DNA of 40,327 nucleotides from an uncultured Prevotellaceae bacterium (GCA_946186505.1 CAMHNI010000033.1:1-40327); one strand, 5' to 3'. Counted from the stretch's first letter, positions 24,716 to 32,575 are shown. Numbers and translations: made by a program. Notes: a model not told the origin generated them from the letters alone.

Positions 24716-25046
24716 AGGAAATCTCGTTTTTCTTTTCATTTTCGAGTGCCAGTAACTTCGGCAAAGCCAAAGTTATACAAAAAGCTTGTAAAGAACAACG
24801 GATTTGGGATATTAACTGCCAACTATTTTGCCTATTTATTATGTCTTTTCTATTTCGAATGCTATCTGAACCTTATATGCAGAACACGGCAATTTTTTGT
24901 ACAGGTAATTTTAGTACAACTTTCAATTTGATAGCAAATTGATTATTTAGGAGACATTTTTGTGTTAATTTGCGTCGATAGAAGAGTTAAAATGTTGCCA
25001 AATGTAAGTTAATTTAATTTTTAACAAACAATTTGCAAGCCGTTTC
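24716..25046. other. AT-rich intergenic region with one palindrome
   Basis: This 331-bp AT-rich spacer lies between divergent transcription units. The only distinct structure is CAATTTG-ATAG-CAAATTG at 24924-24941, a perfect 7-bp inverted repeat that could be an operator or small hairpin. No convincing ORF is present. Confidence 0.55.
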
Positions 25047-25077
25047 TTTATTTTTCTTTCATTTTGTAATACCTTTG
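25047..25077 (+). promoter_or_regulatory. Promoter of the ATP-grasp/transglutaminase operon
   Basis: TACCTTTG at 25070-25077 is a perfect -7 element. TTTA at 25047-25050, 19 bp upstream, is a one-mismatch -33 element. Transcription should start near 25084, 23 bp before the small ORF. Confidence 0.75.
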
Positions 25078-25106
25078 CACCTAATATACAACAAAATGAC
25101 ACTTGT

Positions 25107-25184
25107 ATGAAGGTAAAGAAACGTTGGATAATCCTAATGGTGGCAATGACGCTGGAGCATATCAAGCGCAAGAACCACGAGTAA
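25107..25184 (+). CDS. 25-residue small ORF at the head of the ATP-grasp operon
   Basis: ATG at 25107, TAA at 25182-25184. The peptide starts MKVKKRWIILMVAM and ends HIKRKNHE: a short hydrophobic centre flanked by basic residues, like a tiny membrane-associated peptide. It begins about 23 nt after the predicted transcription start and ends 79 bp before the ATP-grasp ATG, so it is the first ORF on that mRNA. It may be a leader peptide, a small membrane protein, or a substrate for the operon enzymes. No family is recognised. The case rests on position and composition, not homology. Confidence 0.45.
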   Translation: MKVKKRWIILMVAMTLEHIKRKNHE

Positions 25185-25196
25185 GTGGGGGCAGAA

Positions 25197-25210
25197 TCAA
25201 GCAAGCTTGA
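25197..25210. repeat. Short palindrome TCAAGC-AA-GCTTGA
   Basis: A 6-bp inverted repeat with a 2-base loop, between the small ORF and the ATP-grasp gene. Similar AGC-TT-GCT palindromes occur in the next two long gaps of this operon (26612-26623 and 29076-29087). Confidence 0.6.
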
Positions 25211-25263
25211 AGGCAGGGAGCATACGATGTAAGATTATTACAATTAACACAATCATCAAATAT

Positions 25264-26592
25264 ATGAACATCAAGATAAATGAATTGGTTGATAGCCGTG
25301 ATACGGTCAACAAATGGTTAGAGCGTTTCGGCGTACGTTTCGGGGTTTACAAGCATGGCATTTTCAATGAGCAGCTGTTTCCCTTTGACTCCATTCCGCG
25401 GATTATTCCCAGTGACGACTGGAATTATCTGGAGAACGGTCTCAGGCAGCGTGTGACGGCTCTGAACAAGTTTCTATGGGATGTCTACCACGACAAGCGT
25501 ATCATCAAGGATGGCATCGTGCCTGAGGAGTTTGTCTATTCCTCAAAAGGCTACCTGCCAGAGTGCGAGGGCATCAGTCCTACAGGCGAGGTGTATGCCC
25601 ACATTGCCGGCATCGACCTTGTTGAAGGCAAAGACGGCCAGTGGTATGTGCTGGAGGACAACCTGCGCATACCCTCGGGTGCCAGCTATCCGATGATAGC
25701 CCGTGAGATTACTCGCAAGGTGTCGCCCCAGACGTTCACACAGAATGCCGTGGCCGAGAACCGCGACTATGCCCGCTTGCTCTCCACGATGATGGAAGAG
25801 ATGAACGACGGCAGAGGCATCTCCGTCATTCTCACCCCTGGCCGCTACAACTCGGCCTATTTCGAGCACAGCTATTTTGCTGAGAAGACGGGTGCTACGT
25901 TGGCCTATCCTGGAGACCTGTTTGTGGAGGACAATAAAGCGTACTATGCAGGCATCTACAAGGAGAAGACACGCGTGGGCAGCATCTATCGCCGTGTGAG
26001 CGACGAGTACATGGACCCGTTGCAGTTTGAAGCCTCTTCGCTGCTGGGCATACCCAATGTGATGCAGGCCTACAAGGCTGGCAACGTGGCACTCATCAAT
26101 GCCATCGGCAACGGTGTAGCCGACGATAAGGGCATCTACTATTTCGTGCCGAAGATGGTGGAATACTATCTCGGCGAGAAGCCTATCCTGCAGAATGCTC
26201 CCACCTATCTGCCTTACTTCGCCGAAGACCGCGAGTACGTGCTGAAGAACATCCGGAAACTGGTCATCAAGGATGTCAGCGAGGCAGGAGGCTATGGCGT
26301 CGTTTTTGGTAAAGACCTCTCTGAAAAGGAGCTGGCCGACCTAACGGGACTTGTCAAGAATGAGCCACGCCGCTGGATAGCGCAGGAGGTGATAGATTTC
26401 AAGGACTTGGAGATACTGGAAGGCGATGAGAAGGTATGGCGTAAGGCCGACCTCAGGGCCTTCGTGGTCAGTGGCAAGGAGGTGCGGGTATGGAAGAGCG
26501 GCTTGACGCGATTCTCGCGCAACCCAGACTCTTTTGTCGTCAACTCCTCACAGGGTGGCGGATTCAAGGACACGTGGGTGATGGAAAAGTAA
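25264..26592 (+). CDS. Circularly permuted ATP-grasp type 2 enzyme
   Basis: A 442-residue protein of the CP_ATPgrasp_2 family (PF14403-like). Recognisable stretches are FNEQLFPFDSIPRII, GEVYAHIAGIDLVEGKDG, YVLEDNLRIPSGASYPM, IGNGVADDKGIYYFVPKM, KDVSEAGGYGVVFG (the glycine-rich ATP-binding loop after permutation) and LRAFVVSGKEVRVW near the C-terminus. ATP-grasp enzymes join a carboxylate to an amine through an acyl-phosphate. In many genomes this type sits with alpha-E and transglutaminase genes, as here, and is predicted to ligate peptides or amino acids. The ATG at 25264 is chosen over an in-frame TTG at 25207 because conserved sequence starts there. Substrate is unknown. Confidence 0.85.
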   Translation: MNIKINELVDSRDTVNKWLERFGVRFGVYKHGIFNEQLFPFDSIPRIIPSDDWNYLENGLRQRVTALNKFLWDVYHDKRIIKDGIVPEEFVYSSKGYLPECEGISPTGEVYAHIAGIDLVEGKDGQWYVLEDNLRIPSGASYPMIAREITRKVSPQTFTQNAVAENRDYARLLSTMMEEMNDGRGISVILTPGRYNSAYFEHSYFAEKTGATLAYPGDLFVEDNKAYYAGIYKEKTRVGSIYRRVSDEYMDPLQFEASSLLGIPNVMQAYKAGNVALINAIGNGVADDKGIYYFVPKMVEYYLGEKPILQNAPTYLPYFAEDREYVLKNIRKLVIKDVSEAGGYGVVFGKDLSEKELADLTGLVKNEPRRWIAQEVIDFKDLEILEGDEKVWRKADLRAFVVSGKEVRVWKSGLTRFSRNPDSFVVNSSQGGGFKDTWVMEK

Positions 26593-26593
26593 A

Positions 26594-26663
26594 AAGGTTA
26601 AAAAAGGACTCCGAGCTTGCTCGCCTGAGCACCGTAAGGAGCGCAAGAAATAAGGTAAAAAAG
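26594..26663. repeat. Small hairpin element flanked by direct repeats
   Basis: AAGGTTAAAAAAG at 26594-26606 and AAGGTAAAAAAG at 26652-26663 flank a GC-richer core containing the palindrome CGAGC-TT-GCTCG (26612-26623). It lies between the ATP-grasp stop and the alpha-E start. It resembles a small inserted element with a target-site or slippage duplication; see the similar element at 29041-29133. Confidence 0.6.
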
Positions 26664-26673
26664 TGAAATGTAA

Positions 26674-27372
26674 ATGACACAGAATAATTTGATATCAGCA
26701 ACCAAGGCGAACAGTCTCTATTGGCTGGGCCGCTACGAAGAGCGAGTATACATCACGCTGCATCTGCTGCGTAAGTGCTATGACAGGATGATTGACGGCG
26801 AACAGGAGGAGTATTCCCTGTTTTGGACACGTTTTGACACCACAGGAGCCTATCAGACCAGCGAGGAGTTCACCTACGGCATGATGTACGACGATACCAA
26901 TATAGCATCGGTGATGGCAGCACAGGTCAAGGCCATGGACAATGCCATTCTCTTGCGAGAGGACATCATGAGCGAGAGCCTCAGCTATCTAGAGATGAGT
27001 GTGGCGCTGATGAAGGAGTGCAAGGAACGGAGCGAGATGAACGTGACGGCTCTGCAGCCCATCATCGACTGGTCGCTGGCCTTCTGGGGCTCGGCCGAAC
27101 AGCGCCTGCGCAACCACAAGGCACTCTATATCATGATGATAGGCCGCAATGTGGAGAATCTCGACATGCTGCTGCGCTTTGACTATCCCTATGAACGAGT
27201 GGCACTGGCTTACGACTCGTTGAAGCGCTATCTCCGTCAGATTCCCGCTATTGTTGACGACCACATTGAAGGGCAGCTCAACAGCCTCATCATCGAGGAA
27301 CGCTTCCATCTTGACGATGTGGAGTACAAGAACATGCTACTAAAGTTTATCAATCAACTGGTGAGAGTGTGA
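26674..27372 (+). CDS. Alpha-E domain protein (DUF403)
   Basis: A 232-residue all-helical protein. Its N-terminal ATKANSLYWLGRYEERVY matches the alpha-E signature (LYWxGRYxER), and further Glu/Arg-rich helices include SEMNVTALQPIIDWS and IGRNVENLDMLLRFDYPYE. The family was named for its conserved glutamates and is found almost only next to circularly permuted ATP-grasp and transglutaminase genes, which is the arrangement here. Its biochemical role is not established. The stop overlaps the transglutaminase GTG start by 4 bp. Confidence 0.88.
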   Translation: MTQNNLISATKANSLYWLGRYEERVYITLHLLRKCYDRMIDGEQEEYSLFWTRFDTTGAYQTSEEFTYGMMYDDTNIASVMAAQVKAMDNAILLREDIMSESLSYLEMSVALMKECKERSEMNVTALQPIIDWSLAFWGSAEQRLRNHKALYIMMIGRNVENLDMLLRFDYPYERVALAYDSLKRYLRQIPAIVDDHIEGQLNSLIIEERFHLDDVEYKNMLLKFINQLVRV

Positions 27373-28124
27373 AACGCTATTTGTATAACTACCAGACGGT
27401 TGTCGAGTTCTCTGAACCTGTTCCTGCCCATTCCGTCATGCTTCGTTGCCAGCCTGCCAGTAATGCCTGTCAAACGGTGGAGCAGGAACATCTGGTAGTG
27501 TCGCCTGACTACTGGCTACAGACTGGTTTCGATGCTTTCTACAACCGCATCCTCTTCGGCGGAGCAACCGAGCCCCACTCGGTATTCGCCTACGCCAGCA
27601 TAGGTGTTGTGGCTACTGATACCTACCTGGTAAAGTATCGCGGTGAGAACTTGTTCCTCTACCGTCAGCCCACACGGCTCATTGCGGTCAGCGAAACGAT
27701 TCCTGAAGTCCGCGACAACAGCATTGAGGCGGCCTACGACATCTGCCGTTGGCTCAGCGACAACATCGAGTACCAGGAGCAGGCTACCACCGTTGAGACC
27801 ACGGCGGCAGAGGTAATGGCTTCGCGGAAAGGCGTCTGCCAGGACTTTGCCCACCTCATGATAGCCCTCTGTCGCCAGCAGGGCATCCCTGCCCGCTACG
27901 TCAACGGATTCCTTGTAGGCGAGGGTGAGACCCATGCCTGGGTGGAGATTTTCGACGGCTACAACTGGCTGGGCTTTGACCCCACCCACAACCGCCGTAT
28001 TGTCGACGGCTACGTCAAGCTGGCCCATGGGCGCGATGCCTGCGACTGCTCCGTTAGCCGAGGCATGTACACGGGTCAGGCACTGCAACAAACAACCATT
28101 CACGTTACATTACAGAATATATGA
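27369..28124 (+). CDS. Bacterial transglutaminase-like cysteine protease
   Basis: A 251-residue protein with a Bact_transglu_N-like beta region (about 1-110) and a transglutaminase core. The papain-like triad is complete: C157 in KGVCQDFAHLM, H189 in GETHAWVEI and D204 in GFDPTHN. In bacteria such domains usually act as cysteine peptidases or amidases rather than cross-linkers. It starts at GTG, overlapping the alpha-E stop by 4 bp, and its stop overlaps the next ATG by 4 bp (ATGA). No signal peptide is seen, so it is probably cytosolic. It may trim or remove peptides made by the ATP-grasp partner. Confidence 0.9.
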   Translation: MKRYLYNYQTVVEFSEPVPAHSVMLRCQPASNACQTVEQEHLVVSPDYWLQTGFDAFYNRILFGGATEPHSVFAYASIGVVATDTYLVKYRGENLFLYRQPTRLIAVSETIPEVRDNSIEAAYDICRWLSDNIEYQEQATTVETTAAEVMASRKGVCQDFAHLMIALCRQQGIPARYVNGFLVGEGETHAWVEIFDGYNWLGFDPTHNRRIVDGYVKLAHGRDACDCSVSRGMYTGQALQQTTIHVTLQNI

Positions 28125-29047
28125 TCAAGACAATAGTATCCACGGAACTTCCCGTCGACGAGCAATTCCGTATCCGCAAGAATGTCATTCGGCAAAAGGC
28201 CAAGGACGGCCTGCGCTTTTGTGTGGTTACGGGTACACACGGCGACGAGCTGGAGGGGCAGATGGTGTGCTACGAACTGGCACGAATCGTCACGAAGCAC
28301 ATCCATGCACTCGACGGCACCCTTGAAATTTACCCTGCCCTCAATCCGCTGGGCATCGATACCATTCAGCGCGGCATTCCCAACTTCGACCTCGACATGA
28401 ACCGCATCTTTCCAGGCGACCCAAACGGTACGATGGCCGAGCAGACGGCACATGCCATCGTGGAGGACATCAAGGGGGCCGACATGGTGATTGACATCCA
28501 CTCCAGCAACCTCTTTCTGCGGGAAACACCACAGGTGCGCATCAACGTGCAGGATGCCGAGTGGCTCGTTCCCTTTGCCGAGCGGCTGGGAATGGACTTC
28601 GTATGGGTGCATGATGCTGCCACCGTGCTCGAGGCCACGCTGGCCCATTCGCTGAATACCACTGGCACGCCCTGCTTAGTGGTGGAGATGGGCGTTGGCC
28701 AGCGAATCAACCACAAGATGTGCCGACGGCTGGTGGCGGGCATTCTGCACCTGATGCAGACAATGGGTATGTGGCATGAGGCCGCAGAGACAGAACTTCC
28801 ACAGCCAATCATCTGCAAGGGCGACCATGTCACCTTCCTCAATGCTGAGACATCGGGGGTGTTCCTCACGGAGCTGAAATGCGGCATCAACGTGACCAAG
28901 GGGCAGGTCATCGGACAAATCGTCGACCCGCTGCGAGGTGCCGTGCTGAGCACCGTCACGTCACCAGTGGATGGCTACCTGTTTACCATCCGTGCCTATC
29001 CTGTCGTATATGAAGGCTCGCTGATGGCGAGAATTTTTGGAAATTGA
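28121..29047 (+). CDS. AstE/AspA-family zinc deacylase (succinylglutamate desuccinylase/aspartoacylase-like)
   Basis: A 308-residue protein of the M14-like AstE/AspA family. Zinc ligands H40 and E43 (GTHGDE) and H127 (DIHSS) are present, as is the catalytic glutamate E189 (CLVVEMG) and the substrate-binding DMNR at 92-95. Relatives hydrolyse N-acyl amino acids or release amino-terminal groups. The C-terminal about 80 residues form a small beta domain (IICKGDHVTFLNAETSGVF..IVDPLRGAV). It is translationally coupled to the transglutaminase by the ATGA overlap. The natural guess is that it removes an acyl or amino-acid group linked by the ATP-grasp enzyme, but the substrate is unknown. Confidence 0.87.
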   Translation: MIKTIVSTELPVDEQFRIRKNVIRQKAKDGLRFCVVTGTHGDELEGQMVCYELARIVTKHIHALDGTLEIYPALNPLGIDTIQRGIPNFDLDMNRIFPGDPNGTMAEQTAHAIVEDIKGADMVIDIHSSNLFLRETPQVRINVQDAEWLVPFAERLGMDFVWVHDAATVLEATLAHSLNTTGTPCLVVEMGVGQRINHKMCRRLVAGILHLMQTMGMWHEAAETELPQPIICKGDHVTFLNAETSGVFLTELKCGINVTKGQVIGQIVDPLRGAVLSTVTSPVDGYLFTIRAYPVVYEGSLMARIFGN

Positions 29048-29133
29048 GAAAAACGCGAGTAAGCGAGAGCAGAACGGAGCTTGCTCCAGTTTTGCCAAGC
29101 GTGAGCGTTTTAGACGAAGTCAAATTGAGAAAA
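29041..29133. repeat. Small hairpin element flanked by 12-bp direct repeats
   Basis: AAATTGAGAAAA occurs at 29041-29052, where it contains the TGA stop of the upstream gene, and again at 29122-29133, where its last A is the A of the next ATG. Between them lie AAAACGC...GCGTTTT ends and the palindrome GGAGC-TT-GCTCC (29076-29087). Removing one repeat plus the core would put the stop and the next start only a few bases apart, as expected of the ancestral operon. Confidence 0.68.
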
Positions 29134-30062
29134 TGAGAAAAGAAACAATATTTGAGATGACATCACCCTGCCGTGACAACTTCCGTATTACGGGTTATCA
29201 CTTTGGCAAGGGGGAGAAGACGCTGGCCATCGTGGGAGCCATGCGTGGCGACGAGGTACAGCAGCAGTACATCTGTTCACAACTGGTCAACCGGCTTCAG
29301 TTGATTGAACAACGAAGCGGCATCACGGAAGGCAACAGCATACTGGTCATCCCCTCGTGCAATCCCTTCTCCATGAACGTCAACCGAAGGTTCTGGGCCA
29401 TGGACTCCACCGACATCAACCGCATGTTTCCCGGCTTTGACCAGGGAGAGACCACCCAGCGCATTGCCGCTGCCATCTTCTCGGCACTCAACGGCTACAA
29501 ATACGGCATACAGCTGGCATCCTACTACGTGCCAGGCGACTTTGTGCCCCATGTGCGGATGCTGAAGACGGGCTATGAGGACGTTGAGACGGCCAAGCTC
29601 TTCGGCATGCGATACGTTACCACCTACCAGCCGCGACCATTCGACACCACGCTGCTCAACTACAACTGGCAGCTGTGGAGCACCAAGGCGTTCTCCCTCT
29701 ATGCCGGACATACCGACCAGATAGATTTCGATAGTTGCGACGAGACCATCGATGCCATCCTGCGCATGATGGAGCGCACTGAAATCATCAGCCCACGGCC
29801 GTTGCGCACAGCCTACGAGAGCATCATCATCGACGAAGCCATGCTGCTGCCCGTCAAAGCCCGTCACGCAGGCATCTTCCGCAGGCTTGTGGCACCCAAC
29901 AAAAGCGTGGTTGCAGGCGAGACGCTGGCCAACATCATCGACCCCTACAACGGCATGATACTCTGCGATGTCAAGACTACCGTCGATGGCGTCGTCTTCT
30001 TCACCCACAACCGTCCGCTAGTGCTGCAAAACGCCCTGCTGTTCAAGATTCACACATTATAA
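29133..30062 (+). CDS. AstE/AspA-fold protein with lost zinc site (probable pseudoenzyme)
   Basis: 309 residues from the ATG at 29133. It aligns along its length with the preceding gene: GAMRGDEVQQQ against GTHGDELEGQ, NP and DxNRxFPG shared, and a C-terminal VAGETLANIIDPYNGMIL domain. The first zinc histidine is R38, the second is Q127 and the catalytic glutamate position is Y190; only E41 remains. It should therefore not bind zinc or catalyse the usual hydrolysis. It could pair with the active paralogue, bind the substrate, or have gained another role. The open frame and conserved NRxFPG argue against simple decay. It is the last gene of the operon. Confidence 0.82.
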   Translation: MRKETIFEMTSPCRDNFRITGYHFGKGEKTLAIVGAMRGDEVQQQYICSQLVNRLQLIEQRSGITEGNSILVIPSCNPFSMNVNRRFWAMDSTDINRMFPGFDQGETTQRIAAAIFSALNGYKYGIQLASYYVPGDFVPHVRMLKTGYEDVETAKLFGMRYVTTYQPRPFDTTLLNYNWQLWSTKAFSLYAGHTDQIDFDSCDETIDAILRMMERTEIISPRPLRTAYESIIIDEAMLLPVKARHAGIFRRLVAPNKSVVAGETLANIIDPYNGMILCDVKTTVDGVVFFTHNRPLVLQNALLFKIHTL

Positions 30063-30111
30063 ACCAAGAAAGAAAAGGATGAATATATGGAAAGAAAAAC
30101 TATTATCATCA

Positions 30112-30855
30112 TCAGAACTTATAGGTATAACCTATGCCGATGATGCGGCGGTTGCCTTCTTCATCATCATCATTAAAGGGATGCTGGAACATGTATTTCA
30201 CGTCGAAGGAGTGCTGCTTGCTGAGACGAATCTCTGTTCCTGCAGCTAGGCGTATCTTATCCCATCCGTTCGACATATAGGTCTCTGCATTAACATACGG
30301 ACGCCACATCTTGCTGACTTTGTATTTCAGTTGCAGTCGATTGCGCCATACGTTCTTACCCTTGCCGCTATAGGTTTTCTCATCAGCCTCCTCACCGGCA
30401 TCGTGGCTGGTGGTGGTGTTCACGTAGTAGCGGGTGACGGTCTTCTCCGGACGATAGGTGTACTGCCAGCGTTCGCGCAGTGAGATGTTTAAGTTTCCGA
30501 ACGACTTGGATGCTGTCAGCGACACGTTGAAACGGTGACGCAATCCCCAGTAGTCGGCATACTTGGTTCCTTTACTGTTTGTTTTGTAGTTATGATCGTC
30601 GAGCAGCGAATATCCTGCCGAGGCTTTCAGCCAGTCGGTAATCTTATAACCAGCATCGACACCAACACTCCAGCGGTCGGTGGTTTTCACATTATCACGG
30701 CTGCGATACTCCACGCCACCACTTACATTCCATTTCCGAGAAATATTTTTTTCTACATTTACCTCGCCCCAGATACCGAAGTCATCGTCTTGGGCCATCA
30801 CCGGCATACTCATGGCTACCACGAGTATTGACATCAGGACTCTACACTTCTGCAT
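30112..30855 (-). CDS. DUF2490 outer-membrane beta-barrel protein
   Basis: A 247-residue protein with a signal peptide (MQKCRVLMSILVVAMSMPVMAQ) and alternating amphipathic strands, ending in a C-terminal aromatic (GIGYTYKF), as outer-membrane barrels do. FGIWGEVNVEKNISRKWNVSGGVEYR and LSLRERWQYTYR-like strands fit the DUF2490 family of Bacteroidetes. Its start overlaps the DUF4956 stop by 14 bp, so it is the last gene of a three-gene operon with VTC and DUF4956 proteins. Its function is unknown; pore or anchor is plausible. Confidence 0.82.
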   Translation of the reverse strand: MQKCRVLMSILVVAMSMPVMAQDDDFGIWGEVNVEKNISRKWNVSGGVEYRSRDNVKTTDRWSVGVDAGYKITDWLKASAGYSLLDDHNYKTNSKGTKYADYWGLRHRFNVSLTASKSFGNLNISLRERWQYTYRPEKTVTRYYVNTTTSHDAGEEADEKTYSGKGKNVWRNRLQLKYKVSKMWRPYVNAETYMSNGWDKIRLAAGTEIRLSKQHSFDVKYMFQHPFNDDDEEGNRRIIGIGYTYKF

Positions 30856-31519
30856 ATTCCGATTTTTTTATTTTCAACTTCTTGTCAACGTCGCCGCCTT
30901 TTTCACCTACGTAGGTGACACGCAACATCACCATGTCGCGCAGCAGGTCGGCAGCACCCACCTTGACGTCAATCACCTTAATCTCAAAACGCTCTTCCAA
31001 ATCGGCAATCAGTTCCTGACGGCGGCTCTTCTTTACCAGCTCGATGCGGTCGTACTGGATGAGTTTGGTGTTCTCTACCTTCAGGAACGACTCGAATAGA
31101 ATAATAACAGCTATAACAATCAGGTCAATAACAATAAGTTCGGTAATGGGTGTGCCTTCCATCTTTCCCTTGTTGTCAACCCCCATTGATTCGGCCATAG
31201 CGTGAACCACCGAGAGACACACCACTACAAAGAGGTAAGTCATCTCGCGCACCGGCATGGTGTCGGTACGGTAGCGCATAATGCTGAAAATGCCGAAAAG
31301 ACCAAGACCTACGCCCATTGTGGCCTTACCGCGATCCATACCCATCATCAGATAGACAAGGAAGAAGATGGCAACAGAGATGATGACAAACGTGAAGTAG
31401 AAGTCACGGCGGTCGCTCTTCCTGAAGTACAGGAAATGAACGATGAACCAGTTTACTACGAAACAAATGAGGAATCTCAAAAGGATGCTGGGAAATCCAG
31501 CGGAAAATAACTCTTGCAT
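30842..31519 (-). CDS. DUF4956 inner-membrane protein
   Basis: A 225-residue protein with four hydrophobic segments in the N-terminal two-thirds (about 10-30, 41-60, 93-110, 130-150 in the chain from MQELFSAGF). The conserved loop GLFGIFSIMRYRTDTMPVREMTYLF lies between segments 2 and 3. A soluble alpha/beta tail of about 75 residues follows. This matches DUF4956, a family often found next to VTC polyphosphate-polymerase genes. The ATG at 31519 is used; an upstream TTG is possible. It is 14 bp from the VTC gene and overlaps the DUF2490 gene. Confidence 0.83.
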   Translation of the reverse strand: MQELFSAGFPSILLRFLICFVVNWFIVHFLYFRKSDRRDFYFTFVIISVAIFFLVYLMMGMDRGKATMGVGLGLFGIFSIMRYRTDTMPVREMTYLFVVVCLSVVHAMAESMGVDNKGKMEGTPITELIVIDLIVIAVIILFESFLKVENTKLIQYDRIELVKKSRRQELIADLEERFEIKVIDVKVGAADLLRDMVMLRVTYVGEKGGDVDKKLKIKKSEYAEV

Positions 31520-31533
31520 AATCAATCTGTTTT

Positions 31534-32283
31534 TTATTGTTGTTTTACTAATTTCCCTACTTCTATCAACTTGCGCTTGAAGCGGTTGACGGGCAGGTGG
31601 TCCCGTCCGGTAAGAGCCGACCCCATGCAGTATTTCGAGAATCCGTGGGGCTGGATGCGCAGCTGGCGGAGCATCTCCAAGACGGGCGAGAACACTTGTC
31701 CGTCGCGTTTCAGTTCGATGATGACTAGATTGCCCATGTCAAGTTTCTCGTCACTCTGCAGATTATGGAAACACAAGGCCGAATCGATGGTCAGCCGTTC
31801 CGTTTTCCCCTTGTTTACCAGCGTGATGCGTGAGAAGTGGTTGTTTAGCGCAGGTTGTAGTGTGTCCACGTCATAACGCAAGTGCTTGCCCAGAAAAAGA
31901 CGTTTTTCTTCGTCCATGAGATTCATGTCGCCCACCTCTATGCGTTTCTTCTTCGTGCGACCGTGGTTGTTCTTGGTCTTCACCTCCATGAATTGCAGAC
32001 CCGAGATGCAATAGGTACGGAAACGAATTTTCTGACGATTGGTGTGTCCACACTGGTGCTGTCGGTACATGTCGAACGCTAAGGTGTCGAAATACGTGGT
32101 GTCGTACTCCAGGTTGCGCTCGCCGTCTATCTCCTGCACATAATAATCGCGCTGTGCCAATAGGAGTAGTTGTCTGAGTTTCTCGATGTTGGTCACGAAC
32201 TTTGTGTCCGTGCGGTTCATCAGTTTTACTCCGCTCATCTGCTCCAGGGAGATTGGGGCGAAAGTATTGAGGATATCTGTCAT
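31534..32283 (-). CDS. VTC-domain polyphosphate polymerase-like protein
   Basis: A 249-residue protein with the VTC tunnel fold (PF09359-like). Basic and acidic residues on successive strands are visible: LMNRTDTKFVT (about 21-31), QKIRFRTYCISG, FMEVKTKNN, KKKRIEVGD and LVIIELKRDG near 185-195. The yeast homologue Vtc4 makes inorganic polyphosphate from ATP inside such a tunnel. The bacterial versions are soluble and presumably act with a membrane partner, here the DUF4956 protein encoded next. It is first in the operon, with a -7 box about 60 bp upstream. Confidence 0.85.
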   Translation of the reverse strand: MTDILNTFAPISLEQMSGVKLMNRTDTKFVTNIEKLRQLLLLAQRDYYVQEIDGERNLEYDTTYFDTLAFDMYRQHQCGHTNRQKIRFRTYCISGLQFMEVKTKNNHGRTKKKRIEVGDMNLMDEEKRLFLGKHLRYDVDTLQPALNNHFSRITLVNKGKTERLTIDSALCFHNLQSDEKLDMGNLVIIELKRDGQVFSPVLEMLRQLRIQPHGFSKYCMGSALTGRDHLPVNRFKRKLIEVGKLVKQQ

Positions 32284-32343
32284 AGCAATATGTTATTAAG
32301 CTGCTGTGCGCCTATTTTAGCATTTTCCAAATCAATCACCCTG

Positions 32344-32351
32344 CAAAGTTA
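32344..32351 (-). promoter_or_regulatory. Probable -7 box of the VTC-DUF4956-DUF2490 operon
   Basis: The minus strand reads TAACTTTG, a perfect -7 element, 60 bp upstream of the VTC ATG. No TTTG lies at 19-20 bp, so the -33 element is poor. Confidence 0.5.
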
Positions 32352-32543
32352 CTGATTATTTGGCAAAACTTCCGAAACGTTTTGGCTGTTTAGCACAGTT
32401 TACAGGTATTTATGTTATATTTGCAACCAAAATGACGAATGAGCAAGTGCAGAACCAAAGCCGGCTTTTCGCCCACGTAATACGGGGAAAAATAGAGAAT
32501 GTTGGTTGTTTTCCCCCCACAAATGCAAAATACGGGAAAAGAA

Positions 32544-32575
32544 TTTGCCCGAATGACAAAAAATTACTATCTTTG
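32544..32575 (+). promoter_or_regulatory. Promoter of the nuo operon
   Basis: TTTG at 32544-32547, 20 bp, then TATCTTTG at 32568-32575. It matches the Bacteroidetes consensus well and gives a leader of about 35 nt before nuoA. Confidence 0.87.

Noticed and set aside
29133..30062. Pseudogene call for the second AstE-like gene
   Set aside because: The frame is intact over 309 codons with conserved fold motifs and a normal C-terminus, so loss of the zinc site looks like specialisation rather than decay.
30079..30249. 56-codon plus-strand ORF after the AstE operon, with AAAGGA before it
   Set aside because: Most of it is antisense to the C-terminal coding part of the DUF2490 gene, and runs of Ile come from the complement of that gene's acidic stretch.
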